From JADHLJ01 sp038146985 (GTDB taxonomy: Bacteria > Pseudomonadota > Alphaproteobacteria > Thalassobaculales > Thalassobaculaceae), in contig JAYQSQ010000010.1 in the NCBI GenBank assembly GCA_038146985.1, forward strand, positions 248,001 through 312,000: a stretch of 64,000 nt of DNA, read 5' to 3'. The position numbers and the translations under genes were made by a program. The notes under the pieces were generated by a model. That model saw only the letters and a list, made by a program, of their open reading frames with translations, made no database searches and was not told the DNA's origin. This document shows, piece after piece, positions 36,732-44,056 of this stretch (its first letter is position 1; each line of letters starts with the position of its first letter).

Positions 36732-37544
36732 TCCAAAGCAAATTTCTCTTCTGCATATTGAGGGCTGGTGTAACCCATCCACATCATTTCTGTGCTTTTG
36801 TACATTACGCCTGGCGCGCGACTTTCCGTAACCCCGTGTAACCGGATTTAACATGTTCGTCTCGACTGAAATACACACAACGTTTTCACAAAAAAATGCC
36901 CTGTGATTGATCGCGCGTCCGAGAATTCGCAAGCCGCATTACGAGAGATCGCATCCATTTCCGCCAACCACTTGCGCTCCGCGCATATCTGGCGGCACCT
37001 AAACATTAACATGAAGGCAGGCATGATTTCTCAACCCCTGTTGCCAGAAAAAAAGCTGGAGCGCCGGGTTGGAACTCAAAAATCATCTGCGCCGCCAATG
37101 TACAAAGCCGAAGGTTTCAATGTACGTTCGAAATCCAAGTCTCCCAGAGAATAAATCATCGCTCCCGAATAAGTCATCATGAGGCGATTGCTCCGAGTTG
37201 CAGTAATTCCGTAAAATATGGGCGCATTGATTTCCTTGTCAGGGTCGTAAATACTCCTCCATCGGTTACCGGGACGCTCCATTCTTGCGATGTCCCTTGT
37301 ATCCCCAGTCGAGTCAGCCCTCCTCAATCGCCTCGGTCTGCCCATTTCTCAGCGATAAACGGCTCCCACAAGGCTCGTTTGTGAACAATAGGGGGAATGC
37401 CATGAGGTAGGCTCATTTCCATTTCTCCGTCCAAGTAACTGATTTTCCAGGCTGGCGAATCCATGTCAGCAACATCGGTTTGATCGAGCCGATGATAGGT
37501 AATTTTACACTCGGTTTATAGTTTCTGAAATGAAAGGCAAGTAA
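36732..37544. other. Low-GC region with no firm gene; possible minus-strand gene relic
   Basis: About 810 bases without a convincing complete gene. On the minus strand two fragments look coding and lie next to each other in different frames. One begins at about 37415 (SLPHGIPPIVHKRALWEPF, ending KWADRGD). The other spans about 37300-37076 (RSIYDPDKEINAPIFYGITA, ending at a stop at 37076). Together they might be a ~110-residue gene broken by a frameshift. No family was recognised. The stretch shares the AT-rich character of the HTH gene before it. Confidence 0.35.
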
Positions 37545-37790
37545 ATGGCTAGAATCACCCGCAATATCTTGATCGGCGGAAAGCGGACGAGCTTCCGACT
37601 CGAAGCGCCTTTCTGGGAGGCGCTGATGGTTTATGCCCGCGAGAAGGAGGCCGCGCTGGATGATCTGGTGGCCGATATCGTCGGCGGCATCGGAGAGAAC
37701 CGGTCGACCATGGCCTCGGCGCTTCGGGTATTCCTGATCCTGCATTTCCACGATATGGCCGAAGGGGCCCCGCGTCATGACACGGCCTGA
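37545..37790 (+). CDS. Ribbon-helix-helix protein 1
   Basis: An 81-residue protein of the RHH_4 type. KRTSFRLEAPFWEALMVYA is the beta-strand plus first helix; the second helix is ALDDLVADIVGG. A conserved tail, STMASALRVFLILHF, follows. The family is thought to bind DNA, but no target is known. The next gene starts inside its last codons and is a paralogue. Confidence 0.82.
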   Translation: MARITRNILIGGKRTSFRLEAPFWEALMVYAREKEAALDDLVADIVGGIGENRSTMASALRVFLILHFHDMAEGAPRHDTA

Positions 37791-38019
37791 GTTCCCAACC
37801 CGGCAGATCCGCATGAATATGGAGATCGCCCAACGGCGCACGTCGTTTTCCCTTGAAGCCGGGGTCTGGCATGCCTTGCGGACCATGTGCGCCGATCACG
37901 GCAAAAGCATGGACGAGCTTTGCGAGGAGATCATCGCAAAGGCCGAGCCTGGCACATCCATGGCATCGGCGATCCGTACCGCGGTTCTGGAACATTTCAT
38001 GGGTCGTTGCGCCGCGTAA
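37777..38019 (+). CDS. Ribbon-helix-helix protein 2
   Basis: An 80-residue RHH_4 paralogue of the preceding gene, with which it overlaps by 14 bases. RRTSFSLEAGVWHALRTMC and the second helix SMDELCEEIIAKA correspond to the same parts, and the end TSMASAIRTAVLEHF is the same tail motif. Two paralogues produced from one overlapping message could form a heterodimer (inference). It converges with the gene ending at 38060. Confidence 0.82.
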   Translation: MTRPEFPTRQIRMNMEIAQRRTSFSLEAGVWHALRTMCADHGKSMDELCEEIIAKAEPGTSMASAIRTAVLEHFMGRCAA

Positions 38020-38059
38020 GGGCTGGGCCTCCACCCAGGAACAGACGTCGGCGCGATAG

Positions 38060-39562
38060 CTAACCGGCCTCGGCCTTCTCCAGCGCGGCAATGGCGGTGT
38101 CCCGGCGGTCAGGATCGTTTTTCAATGCATGCTGGATCGCGAGCCGCGCGTTCTGCCGGTCGGCGTCTCCAACGAGCCACCCCATTTCTTGCATCGTAGA
38201 GGTGAGTTGGTCGGCGGCATCGCCGAAGGACAGGGGCGCGCCGTCCTCCAGGTCCCTGATCACGATCTCGGAGAAACCGCCGCCGGCGCGATAACGAAGC
38301 AGCTCGCAGATGTAGCCGACCATGCGCGGTACCTCGCGCGCCCGGTCGAGCGCCACGAAAACCGCATAGAACCTCTCCAGCGGCGACGTCGCCCGCAGGG
38401 CCGCCGCCGCGTGGATCATGCCTTCAGCACTAAGCCAGGGATCGTCCGGCGTGTCCGCGAGCAGCGATAGGGCGAGTTTGACGGTCTGATCGGAACTGCC
38501 GTGCGAGCCGAGCGGGATCATCATCGCGTCGCCGCGCAGCGGCCCCGACCGCCAGTCGATGGCGCCGGGGTCCCAATCCCGCTCCGCCTTCCAGGCGCGC
38601 CAGTCCCGTTTGCCGGGCTCGGCCAGTTCCGGCAGTTCCGCCGAGAACAGCGCGTCATAGCTTTTGGGTTGCCCGATCTGGTCGGTCGTGACGACGGCGC
38701 GCTGTCCGCCCATGGCGTCGTCGGCGATGTCGCGAAAGCCGAACTCGGTGAAGAGATCCTCCGCCTCGCGGGTCACATAGAGCAGCGCGAGGCCGTAGGT
38801 GCCCTCGAAGGGCAACAGAAAATCCCTGTCGAAATCGTGCAGGAACAGCGCCGACGCATGCAGGCCCAGCGCGGCACAGGCGGCGCGGATATCGGACTTC
38901 GCCGGCATGGTGTAGGACTCGCCGAACAGGTCCTGCACGGCGATTTGCTCCTCCCAGCCACAACGCAGCACCGCGAACAGCCGCTGGGTCTGACTGCCCT
39001 CGGCGAAGCGTTCGGCCAGGAAATCGCGGATCGGAACCGGGTGTTCCTTGAACCAGTCGATGATGTCTATGGTCTCGGCCCCAGGCGCCGGACGGAAGGC
39101 GAGATACCTTTCCGATACTTTCGTCTCGCCGATCTTCACGGTGCTCGCAAACCGGTCGATCCGGCGGTGCAGGATGTCGAAGTCCTGGGCCACCGAGCGG
39201 TTCGGAAACAGGGCGTCGAACCAGAGGGTTGCCGATTTTCGGGTTTCGGCGAGCAGCTTCAGGCCCTCGAACTCGGCGCCGAGCTTGGCATTGAGATGCC
39301 GGATGCGGGTGATCGGCCGTTCCGCCCGCCCGGCCAGGCGGTGCAGCATCGAGGCCATCAGGAGGTAGAAGGAACTGCCGTCCGGGTTGATCGAGGTAAC
39401 TTCGCCCGCGCGCACGCTGCGCCGCAGGGCGCGGAACAGGACCACCTCGTACATGTCGGTGGAGGCGTGGATCGCGTTCGGGATCGACTCGACGAAATGC
39501 AGGATCCGGTCGGTCCCCTTGAGGACCGTGAAGCGGCCGGCGGCGCGGTGCAGCGGCTTCAT
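38060..39562 (-). CDS. Unknown 500-residue protein coupled to a methyltransferase
   Basis: No family recognised. The sequence is soluble, mixed alpha/beta, with no signal peptide or membrane segment. Notable stretches are YNRL-free N-terminal helices (FVESIPNAIHASTDMYEVV), FLHDFDRDFLLPFEGTYGLA and a helical C-terminal third (LERFYAVFVALDRAREVPRM). Its start overlaps the methyltransferase stop as ATGA, so the two are translated together. The methyltransferase may act on the same substrate or on this protein (inference). Full-length and clean, so it is probably functional. Confidence 0.7.
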   Translation of the reverse strand: MKPLHRAAGRFTVLKGTDRILHFVESIPNAIHASTDMYEVVLFRALRRSVRAGEVTSINPDGSSFYLLMASMLHRLAGRAERPITRIRHLNAKLGAEFEGLKLLAETRKSATLWFDALFPNRSVAQDFDILHRRIDRFASTVKIGETKVSERYLAFRPAPGAETIDIIDWFKEHPVPIRDFLAERFAEGSQTQRLFAVLRCGWEEQIAVQDLFGESYTMPAKSDIRAACAALGLHASALFLHDFDRDFLLPFEGTYGLALLYVTREAEDLFTEFGFRDIADDAMGGQRAVVTTDQIGQPKSYDALFSAELPELAEPGKRDWRAWKAERDWDPGAIDWRSGPLRGDAMMIPLGSHGSSDQTVKLALSLLADTPDDPWLSAEGMIHAAAALRATSPLERFYAVFVALDRAREVPRMVGYICELLRYRAGGGFSEIVIRDLEDGAPLSFGDAADQLTSTMQEMGWLVGDADRQNARLAIQHALKNDPDRRDTAIAALEKAEAG

Positions 39563-40491
39563 GCGACCGGTCCGTCCAACGGATCCTCCAGGAACGCGAG
39601 CTCCGGAAAGATCGGATAGCGGGCGATCACCAGATGGTCGAGAAAGATCTTGTCGTCGCCCAGATCCTCCATGAAATAGCCGTCGCCGCGGGTCGAGAGG
39701 ATCGTCGCGTCGTACTTCCGGTACCGGGTCAGGTTGTAAACGTGCCAGGTGCCGAGCTCGTCGAGCATGTCGCGCAGCTCCTGGCGCGAGAAAACGTAAT
39801 TCGTGTGTCCGGTAACCCCGTGGGTCAGCCGCCGCGAGCCGCCGGACGAGTTCACGAAGAGATGCAGCAGGGCGCCGACCCGCGAGACCCGACGCGCCTC
39901 GCGCAGGCCCAGCACCGGATCGGCGAGAAAGTTATTGGTGCTGTTCGAGAGCACGAGATCGAAACACGCATCGGGGAAAACGCTGAGATCCGAGGCATCG
40001 CCGGTCAGCATCTCGAAATTCGGATCGTCCTGGAAAATCTCCCGCGAGAACTGCACCGCGTTGCGGTCGATCTCGATACCGACAAAATCCAAGGTCAGAT
40101 CAAGGCCCTGGTCGCCGATCATTTCGGAGAGCATCCAATAGTTCTCGCCGATGGTGCCGCCGATCTCGAGCACGCTCGCCGAGCGCCGGTGCGCCGCCAG
40201 CTTGCGCAGGCAGAACAGGCACGAGCGCAGGAACTGAGCCTTCAGGGTATCGGGAAACAGATGCTCGTAGGACTGGCTGAGATAGGCCAGATAGTGCCGC
40301 ATCAGATAGAAATAGGGGTTCTGGGAAAAGCGGTACTGGTGGAAGACCTTGCCGGCCTCGTCACGGAATTCGATGGCGCTGTACTGGTCGACGGCGACCA
40401 GGGCCTTGCCGCGCTCGTCGTGCCCGTCGCTGGACAGCAGCTTGCGGTCGCTCGGCCAGGGAGTATCGATGATCCGGTAGCGGTCGGTCAT
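39559..40491 (-). CDS. Class I SAM-dependent methyltransferase
   Basis: The start ATG at 40491 (MTDRYRIIDTPWPSD) is preferred to 40593, which would add an unlikely N-terminus; neither has a strong ribosome-binding site. Motif I is VLEIGGTIGENYWMLSE, with VGIEID as acidic motif II and FDLVLSNSTNNFL as motif IV. The N-terminal ~100 residues (SAIEFRDEAGKVFHQYRF) and the C-terminal VFSRQELRDMLDELG are outside the core. The resemblance is to small-molecule or sugar methyltransferases. Coupled to the unknown gene at 38060 by a four-base overlap. Confidence 0.82.
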   Translation of the reverse strand: MTDRYRIIDTPWPSDRKLLSSDGHDERGKALVAVDQYSAIEFRDEAGKVFHQYRFSQNPYFYLMRHYLAYLSQSYEHLFPDTLKAQFLRSCLFCLRKLAAHRRSASVLEIGGTIGENYWMLSEMIGDQGLDLTLDFVGIEIDRNAVQFSREIFQDDPNFEMLTGDASDLSVFPDACFDLVLSNSTNNFLADPVLGLREARRVSRVGALLHLFVNSSGGSRRLTHGVTGHTNYVFSRQELRDMLDELGTWHVYNLTRYRKYDATILSTRGDGYFMEDLGDDKIFLDHLVIARYPIFPELAFLEDPLDGPVA

Positions 40492-40679
40492 GCCCTGGGC
40501 GCCTGTCGCCTGCATTTGCGGTGGCGGGGCGGCGGAGCGGTCTCGATATCCTGAAATTCGGTCATCGGTTCTCGATCCGGGCGGGGTGGTCACGGGCTCT
40601 TGATCTTGCCCGGCCCGCGCCGATCCCGCAAGCTGAGCCGAGACAAGGCCAATCGAGCCGAGACAGCAAGGAGACGGTT

Positions 40680-41063
40680 ATGCCCGACGGCAACCCGGCA
40701 CCGGGATTCAAGCGTCAACCCGACCGCGTCATGGACTATACGCCCGCGGGACGGCGAGTCCGGGTGACCTTCGGCGGCGAGACCATCGCCGATACCGAGG
40801 CCGCGATCGCGCTGCAGGAGGCGGACTATCCGGTCGCCTACTACATACCGAGGGCCGACGTGCGCATGGACCTTTTGCGGCGCACCGACCATGCGACGCA
40901 TTGCCCGTTCAAGGGCGACGCCTCGTATTGGACGCTTGAGACCGCCGGAGGGCAGGCCGAGAACGCGGTGTGGTCCTACGAGACCCCATTCGATGAAGCC
41001 GAGGTGATCCGGGAGTACCTGGCGTTCTACGGCTCCAAGGTCGACTCGATCGACGTTGGCTGA
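40680..41063 (+). CDS. DUF427 domain protein
   Basis: A 127-residue protein with the DUF427 pattern: VRVTFGGETIADT, YPVAYYIPRADV, and the conserved THCPFKGDASYWTL followed by AVWSYETPFDEA. The family has a beta-tent fold and unknown function. The start at 40680 follows AAGGAGA by six bases; the frame open from 40521 is not used. It is divergent from the methyltransferase pair. Confidence 0.88.
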   Translation: MPDGNPAPGFKRQPDRVMDYTPAGRRVRVTFGGETIADTEAAIALQEADYPVAYYIPRADVRMDLLRRTDHATHCPFKGDASYWTLETAGGQAENAVWSYETPFDEAEVIREYLAFYGSKVDSIDVG

Positions 41064-41163
41064 TGGCGAGGTGCGCGAACCGTCATTTCCCGTCGCCCTG
41101 CCTTACGCCAGGGCGACGGTAACCAGGAGGCTGTATCGACTTCTGCGCCGTCTGGACCGATTT

Positions 41164-41958
41164 TCACGTGAACCGGACCTCGGCCCGGCCGAGGCCCTCC
41201 AGTTCCACGGCGACGTCGGCGGGCGCCTCGAAGAAGACGGTTTTCACCACGCTGCCCAGCATCACGAATTCGCCGGCGCGTAAGGGCTGTCCGAGGCTCG
41301 CGCGGTGATTGGCGAGCCAGGCCAGCGCTTCCATCGGATGGCCGAGAATATCCTCGCCCAGGCCGTTTGAATGGGCCTCGCCGTCGATGTAGAGCGTGCC
41401 GCGGATCCGCGAGAGATCCAGCGCGCGCCAGGCCTCGACTTCCGGGCCCAGCACCACACCGGCATTGAAGAAGTCATCGGCGATCAGGGTCGGCGCGGTA
41501 AGCGCCGGATAGTTCTCGTACCGGTCGTCGACGAGCTCGATCGCGCCCATCAGCGCCGAAACCGCGTCACCGGCGCTTTCGCGGGTGTAGGGGCCGATCA
41601 TGCCGGGCATGTCGGCGCCGAGCCGTGCCGCGATCTCGCATTCGACGCCGATATGATGAAAGCGTGAGAGCGCGAGATCGGCTTTCCCGCGAAAGGTCAT
41701 CGAGGAGAAGACCCGTCCGGCACAGGGATGGTCGATCCCGAGAAAGGCCTGCATCACCGGCGTCGTGCAGCCTATCTTGTGCCCCGACAGACGCCCGTAG
41801 CCGGCGTTGCCGAGAACCTCGTGCAAGACGCCCTGGACCGCATAGCCGTCCCGCTCGCTTGCCGGGCGGAGCGGGGGTGGCGGCTCGGCCGTGGGCGGTC
41901 CGCCGAGGCGGGCGCGGGCGAGAAATTCGGCGCTGGATCGGATCTCGGGCTCGTCCAT
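41164..41958 (-). CDS. FAH-family hydratase/decarboxylase (2-keto-4-pentenoate hydratase-like)
   Basis: Fumarylacetoacetase-fold metal enzyme acting on a 2-keto acid, often in catechol meta-cleavage pathways. The 264 residues have GHKIGCTTPVMQAFLGI, the metal-site glutamates in GVECEIAARLGADMP and AIELVDDRYENY, and the end GSVVKTVFFEAPADVAVELE. It follows the M20 amidohydrolase by 11 bases on the minus strand, an operon. Hydratase versus decarboxylase cannot be separated here. Confidence 0.85.
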   Translation of the reverse strand: MDEPEIRSSAEFLARARLGGPPTAEPPPPLRPASERDGYAVQGVLHEVLGNAGYGRLSGHKIGCTTPVMQAFLGIDHPCAGRVFSSMTFRGKADLALSRFHHIGVECEIAARLGADMPGMIGPYTRESAGDAVSALMGAIELVDDRYENYPALTAPTLIADDFFNAGVVLGPEVEAWRALDLSRIRGTLYIDGEAHSNGLGEDILGHPMEALAWLANHRASLGQPLRAGEFVMLGSVVKTVFFEAPADVAVELEGLGRAEVRFT

Positions 41959-41969
41959 GGCGGGGTGTC

Positions 41970-43211
41970 CTATTTGTTCCTCGCCTGAACCTCTTTCAGG
42001 ATCGAGGCGGCGGCATCCGCCAGGACCTGGCAGCCGGCGACGATGTCCTCGTCGTGACTGTCCTCGGCGAAGTCGTGGCTGATCCCCTTGATCGATGGAA
42101 TGAACAGCATGGCGCAGGGGAGTTTCTCGTGGATCACCATAGGGTCGTGGCCGGCCGCGCTCGGCATGCGCCGCCAGCGGTGCGGCGCGGTCCGCTCCGC
42201 CGCCGCATCGAGATGGGTCTGGAAACCGTCATCCATGATCGACGGGCGGACCGGCGTCCGCGACGACCGGACTTCGACAGCGATCTTGCCGCGGGCATGG
42301 ATCTCGGCGCCGATCGCCTCGACGATGGCCGCGAGCCGGTCCAGCAGCGCGTCGTCCTGGTCGCGGAACTGCAGGGACAGCTCGGCGCGGCCGGGCACGA
42401 TCGACGTGGCGCCGGGCTCGATCACCGCGTTGCCCATGGTCCAGACCGTGCGCTCATTGGCGATCCCGGGAAATTCCTGATTGATCCTGTGCGCCATCTC
42501 GAAGAGTGCGGTGGCGGCGTCCTTGCGCCTTGCCATGGTGGTGGTGCCCGCATGGTTCTGCTCGCCGGTAAAGGTGATCCGCATGCCGCGAATGCCGACG
42601 ATCGCGGTGACCACGCCGATCTGCTCGCCGGCATCCTCAAGGTAGTTGCCCTGTTCGATATGGGCCTCGAGATAGCCGGCGTAGCGGCCCTCCTCGATGC
42701 GCAGGCGCGGGGTATCGGCAAGTCCGACCCGCGCGAGGGCGTCCGCCAGGGTTTCGCCGTCGCGTCCCTTTGCGGCGGCCTCGTCCTTGGGATCGAGCGT
42801 GCCGCACCAGGACCGGCTGCCGAGGCAACCGAGGAAGTTGCTTTCCTCGTCCTGCCAGGAGACCGCGTCGATGGCGAGGTCGGCGGTCTCGGGATCCTCG
42901 GCGCAGGCCCGGGCGACCTCCAGGCCGTAAATCACCCCCAAGGCGCCGTCCAGCCAGCCGCCCTCGGGCTGGGTGTCGGAGTGCGAGCCGATGATCAGCG
43001 CCGGGCCGTTCTTGCGGGACCGGCCAAGCACGTTGCCGACGCCGTCCAGGCTCGCCTCCAGCCCGGCATCCTCGTAGCGCTGCTTCAGCCAGCGGCGTGC
43101 CGTCATGTCCGCGTCGCTGAAGGCCGGGCGGACGACGCCGGTACCGACCGCGCCGATCGCGCGAAGGTCCCGCAGGTCCTGCAAAAGCCGTTCGGCGTTT
43201 ATTTTCGGCAT
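41970..43211 (-). CDS. M20-family amidohydrolase (N-carbamoyl-amino-acid/allantoate type)
   Basis: Zinc amidohydrolase of the hydantoinase/carbamoylase subgroup. The start at 43211 (MPKINAERLLQDL) is chosen; the open frame beyond to 43376 is not coding. GSHSDTQPEGGWLDGALGVI supplies the first His and the bridging Asp, and WQDEESNFLGCLGSR the catalytic glutamates. GEQNHAGTTTMARRKDA is the dimerisation/lid region. 413 residues is the usual length. A carbamoylase next to a racemase and a solute-binding protein points to use of N-substituted amino acids (inference). Confidence 0.88.
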   Translation of the reverse strand: MPKINAERLLQDLRDLRAIGAVGTGVVRPAFSDADMTARRWLKQRYEDAGLEASLDGVGNVLGRSRKNGPALIIGSHSDTQPEGGWLDGALGVIYGLEVARACAEDPETADLAIDAVSWQDEESNFLGCLGSRSWCGTLDPKDEAAAKGRDGETLADALARVGLADTPRLRIEEGRYAGYLEAHIEQGNYLEDAGEQIGVVTAIVGIRGMRITFTGEQNHAGTTTMARRKDAATALFEMAHRINQEFPGIANERTVWTMGNAVIEPGATSIVPGRAELSLQFRDQDDALLDRLAAIVEAIGAEIHARGKIAVEVRSSRTPVRPSIMDDGFQTHLDAAAERTAPHRWRRMPSAAGHDPMVIHEKLPCAMLFIPSIKGISHDFAEDSHDEDIVAGCQVLADAAASILKEVQARNK

Positions 43212-43333
43212 GACGATCTCCCCTGGCGTTCCCGGGCATCCTAGGCAGAGCCGCCGGATCGGGAAAGCGCCGTTGCGAAGTCCCGCGCCTTGCGGCACCG
43301 TACCGCTGACGGTTCGGCAAGAGGAGGCGCCCA

Positions 43334-44056
43334 ATGGCGAGGATCGCCACCGGCGGCAAGGCCATTCAGGGAGCAAGCGTCGGAATCCTGATGCTGGAGG
43401 CGCGCTTCCCGCGCATCCCCGGCGACATCGGCAACGCCGGCACCTGGACGTTTCCGGTGCACTACAAGGTCGTCTCGGGCGCCAGTCCGGACCGGGTGGT
43501 GCGCGGCCGGGCGGCGGGGTTGCAGAACGCGTTCATCGACGCGGCCCAGGAACTGGTGGCGATGGGCTGTGACGGAATCACCACCAATTGCGGGTTTCTG
43601 TCGCTGATGCAGAAGGATCTGGCCGTCGCCGTCGGCGTTCCCGTGGCGACCTCGTCGCTGATGCAGTATCCGATGATCCAGGCGCTGCTGCCGCCGGGCA
43701 AGCGAGTCGGGATCCTGACCATCTCCTCCGAGACGCTGACCCCGGATCATCTTGCGGCCGCGAACGTCCCCCTGGACGCGCCCGTGGTCGGGACCGACGA
43801 GGAAGGCGGCGAGTTCACGCGGGTCATCGTCGGCAACCAGGAACGCCTCGATATCGACGCGGCGGAACGGGATCTGCTGCGGGCGGCGGACATGCTTCTC
43901 GAACGGCATCCGGAGGTCGGCGCGATCCTGCTGGAATGCACCAACATGACGCCTTATTCCAGCGCGATCGCCGCCCATACCGGCCTTGCCGTGTTCGATA
44001 TGCACGGCTTCATCTCCTGGTTCCAGACCGGGCTGCGGCCACGGGTATTCGTTTGA
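43334..44056 (+). CDS. Aspartate/glutamate racemase family protein
   Basis: Two-cysteine racemase-fold enzyme (Asp/Glu/hydantoin racemase superfamily) of 240 residues. The two catalytic cysteines lie in ITTNCGFLSLMQ and ILLECTNMTPY. SSLMQYPMIQALLPPGKRV is the linker between halves. GAGGAGG precedes the start. It overlaps the solute-binding-protein gene (TTGA), so the pair is translationally coupled, and it diverges from the M20/FAH operon. Related enzymes include aryl-malonate decarboxylase and maleate isomerase, so the activity is open. Confidence 0.85.
   Translation: MARIATGGKAIQGASVGILMLEARFPRIPGDIGNAGTWTFPVHYKVVSGASPDRVVRGRAAGLQNAFIDAAQELVAMGCDGITTNCGFLSLMQKDLAVAVGVPVATSSLMQYPMIQALLPPGKRVGILTISSETLTPDHLAAANVPLDAPVVGTDEEGGEFTRVIVGNQERLDIDAAERDLLRAADMLLERHPEVGAILLECTNMTPYSSAIAAHTGLAVFDMHGFISWFQTGLRPRVFV

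Noticed and set aside
36903..37154. An 83-codon plus-strand frame in the AT-rich islet
   Set aside because: There is no ribosome-binding site, no family similarity, and the minus strand of its second half looks more coding-like.
38501..39619. A 372-codon plus-strand frame opposite the unknown 500-residue protein
   Set aside because: The minus-strand frame has a coupled start with the methyltransferase and normal residue composition; the plus frame is Arg/Gly/Gln-rich shadow sequence.
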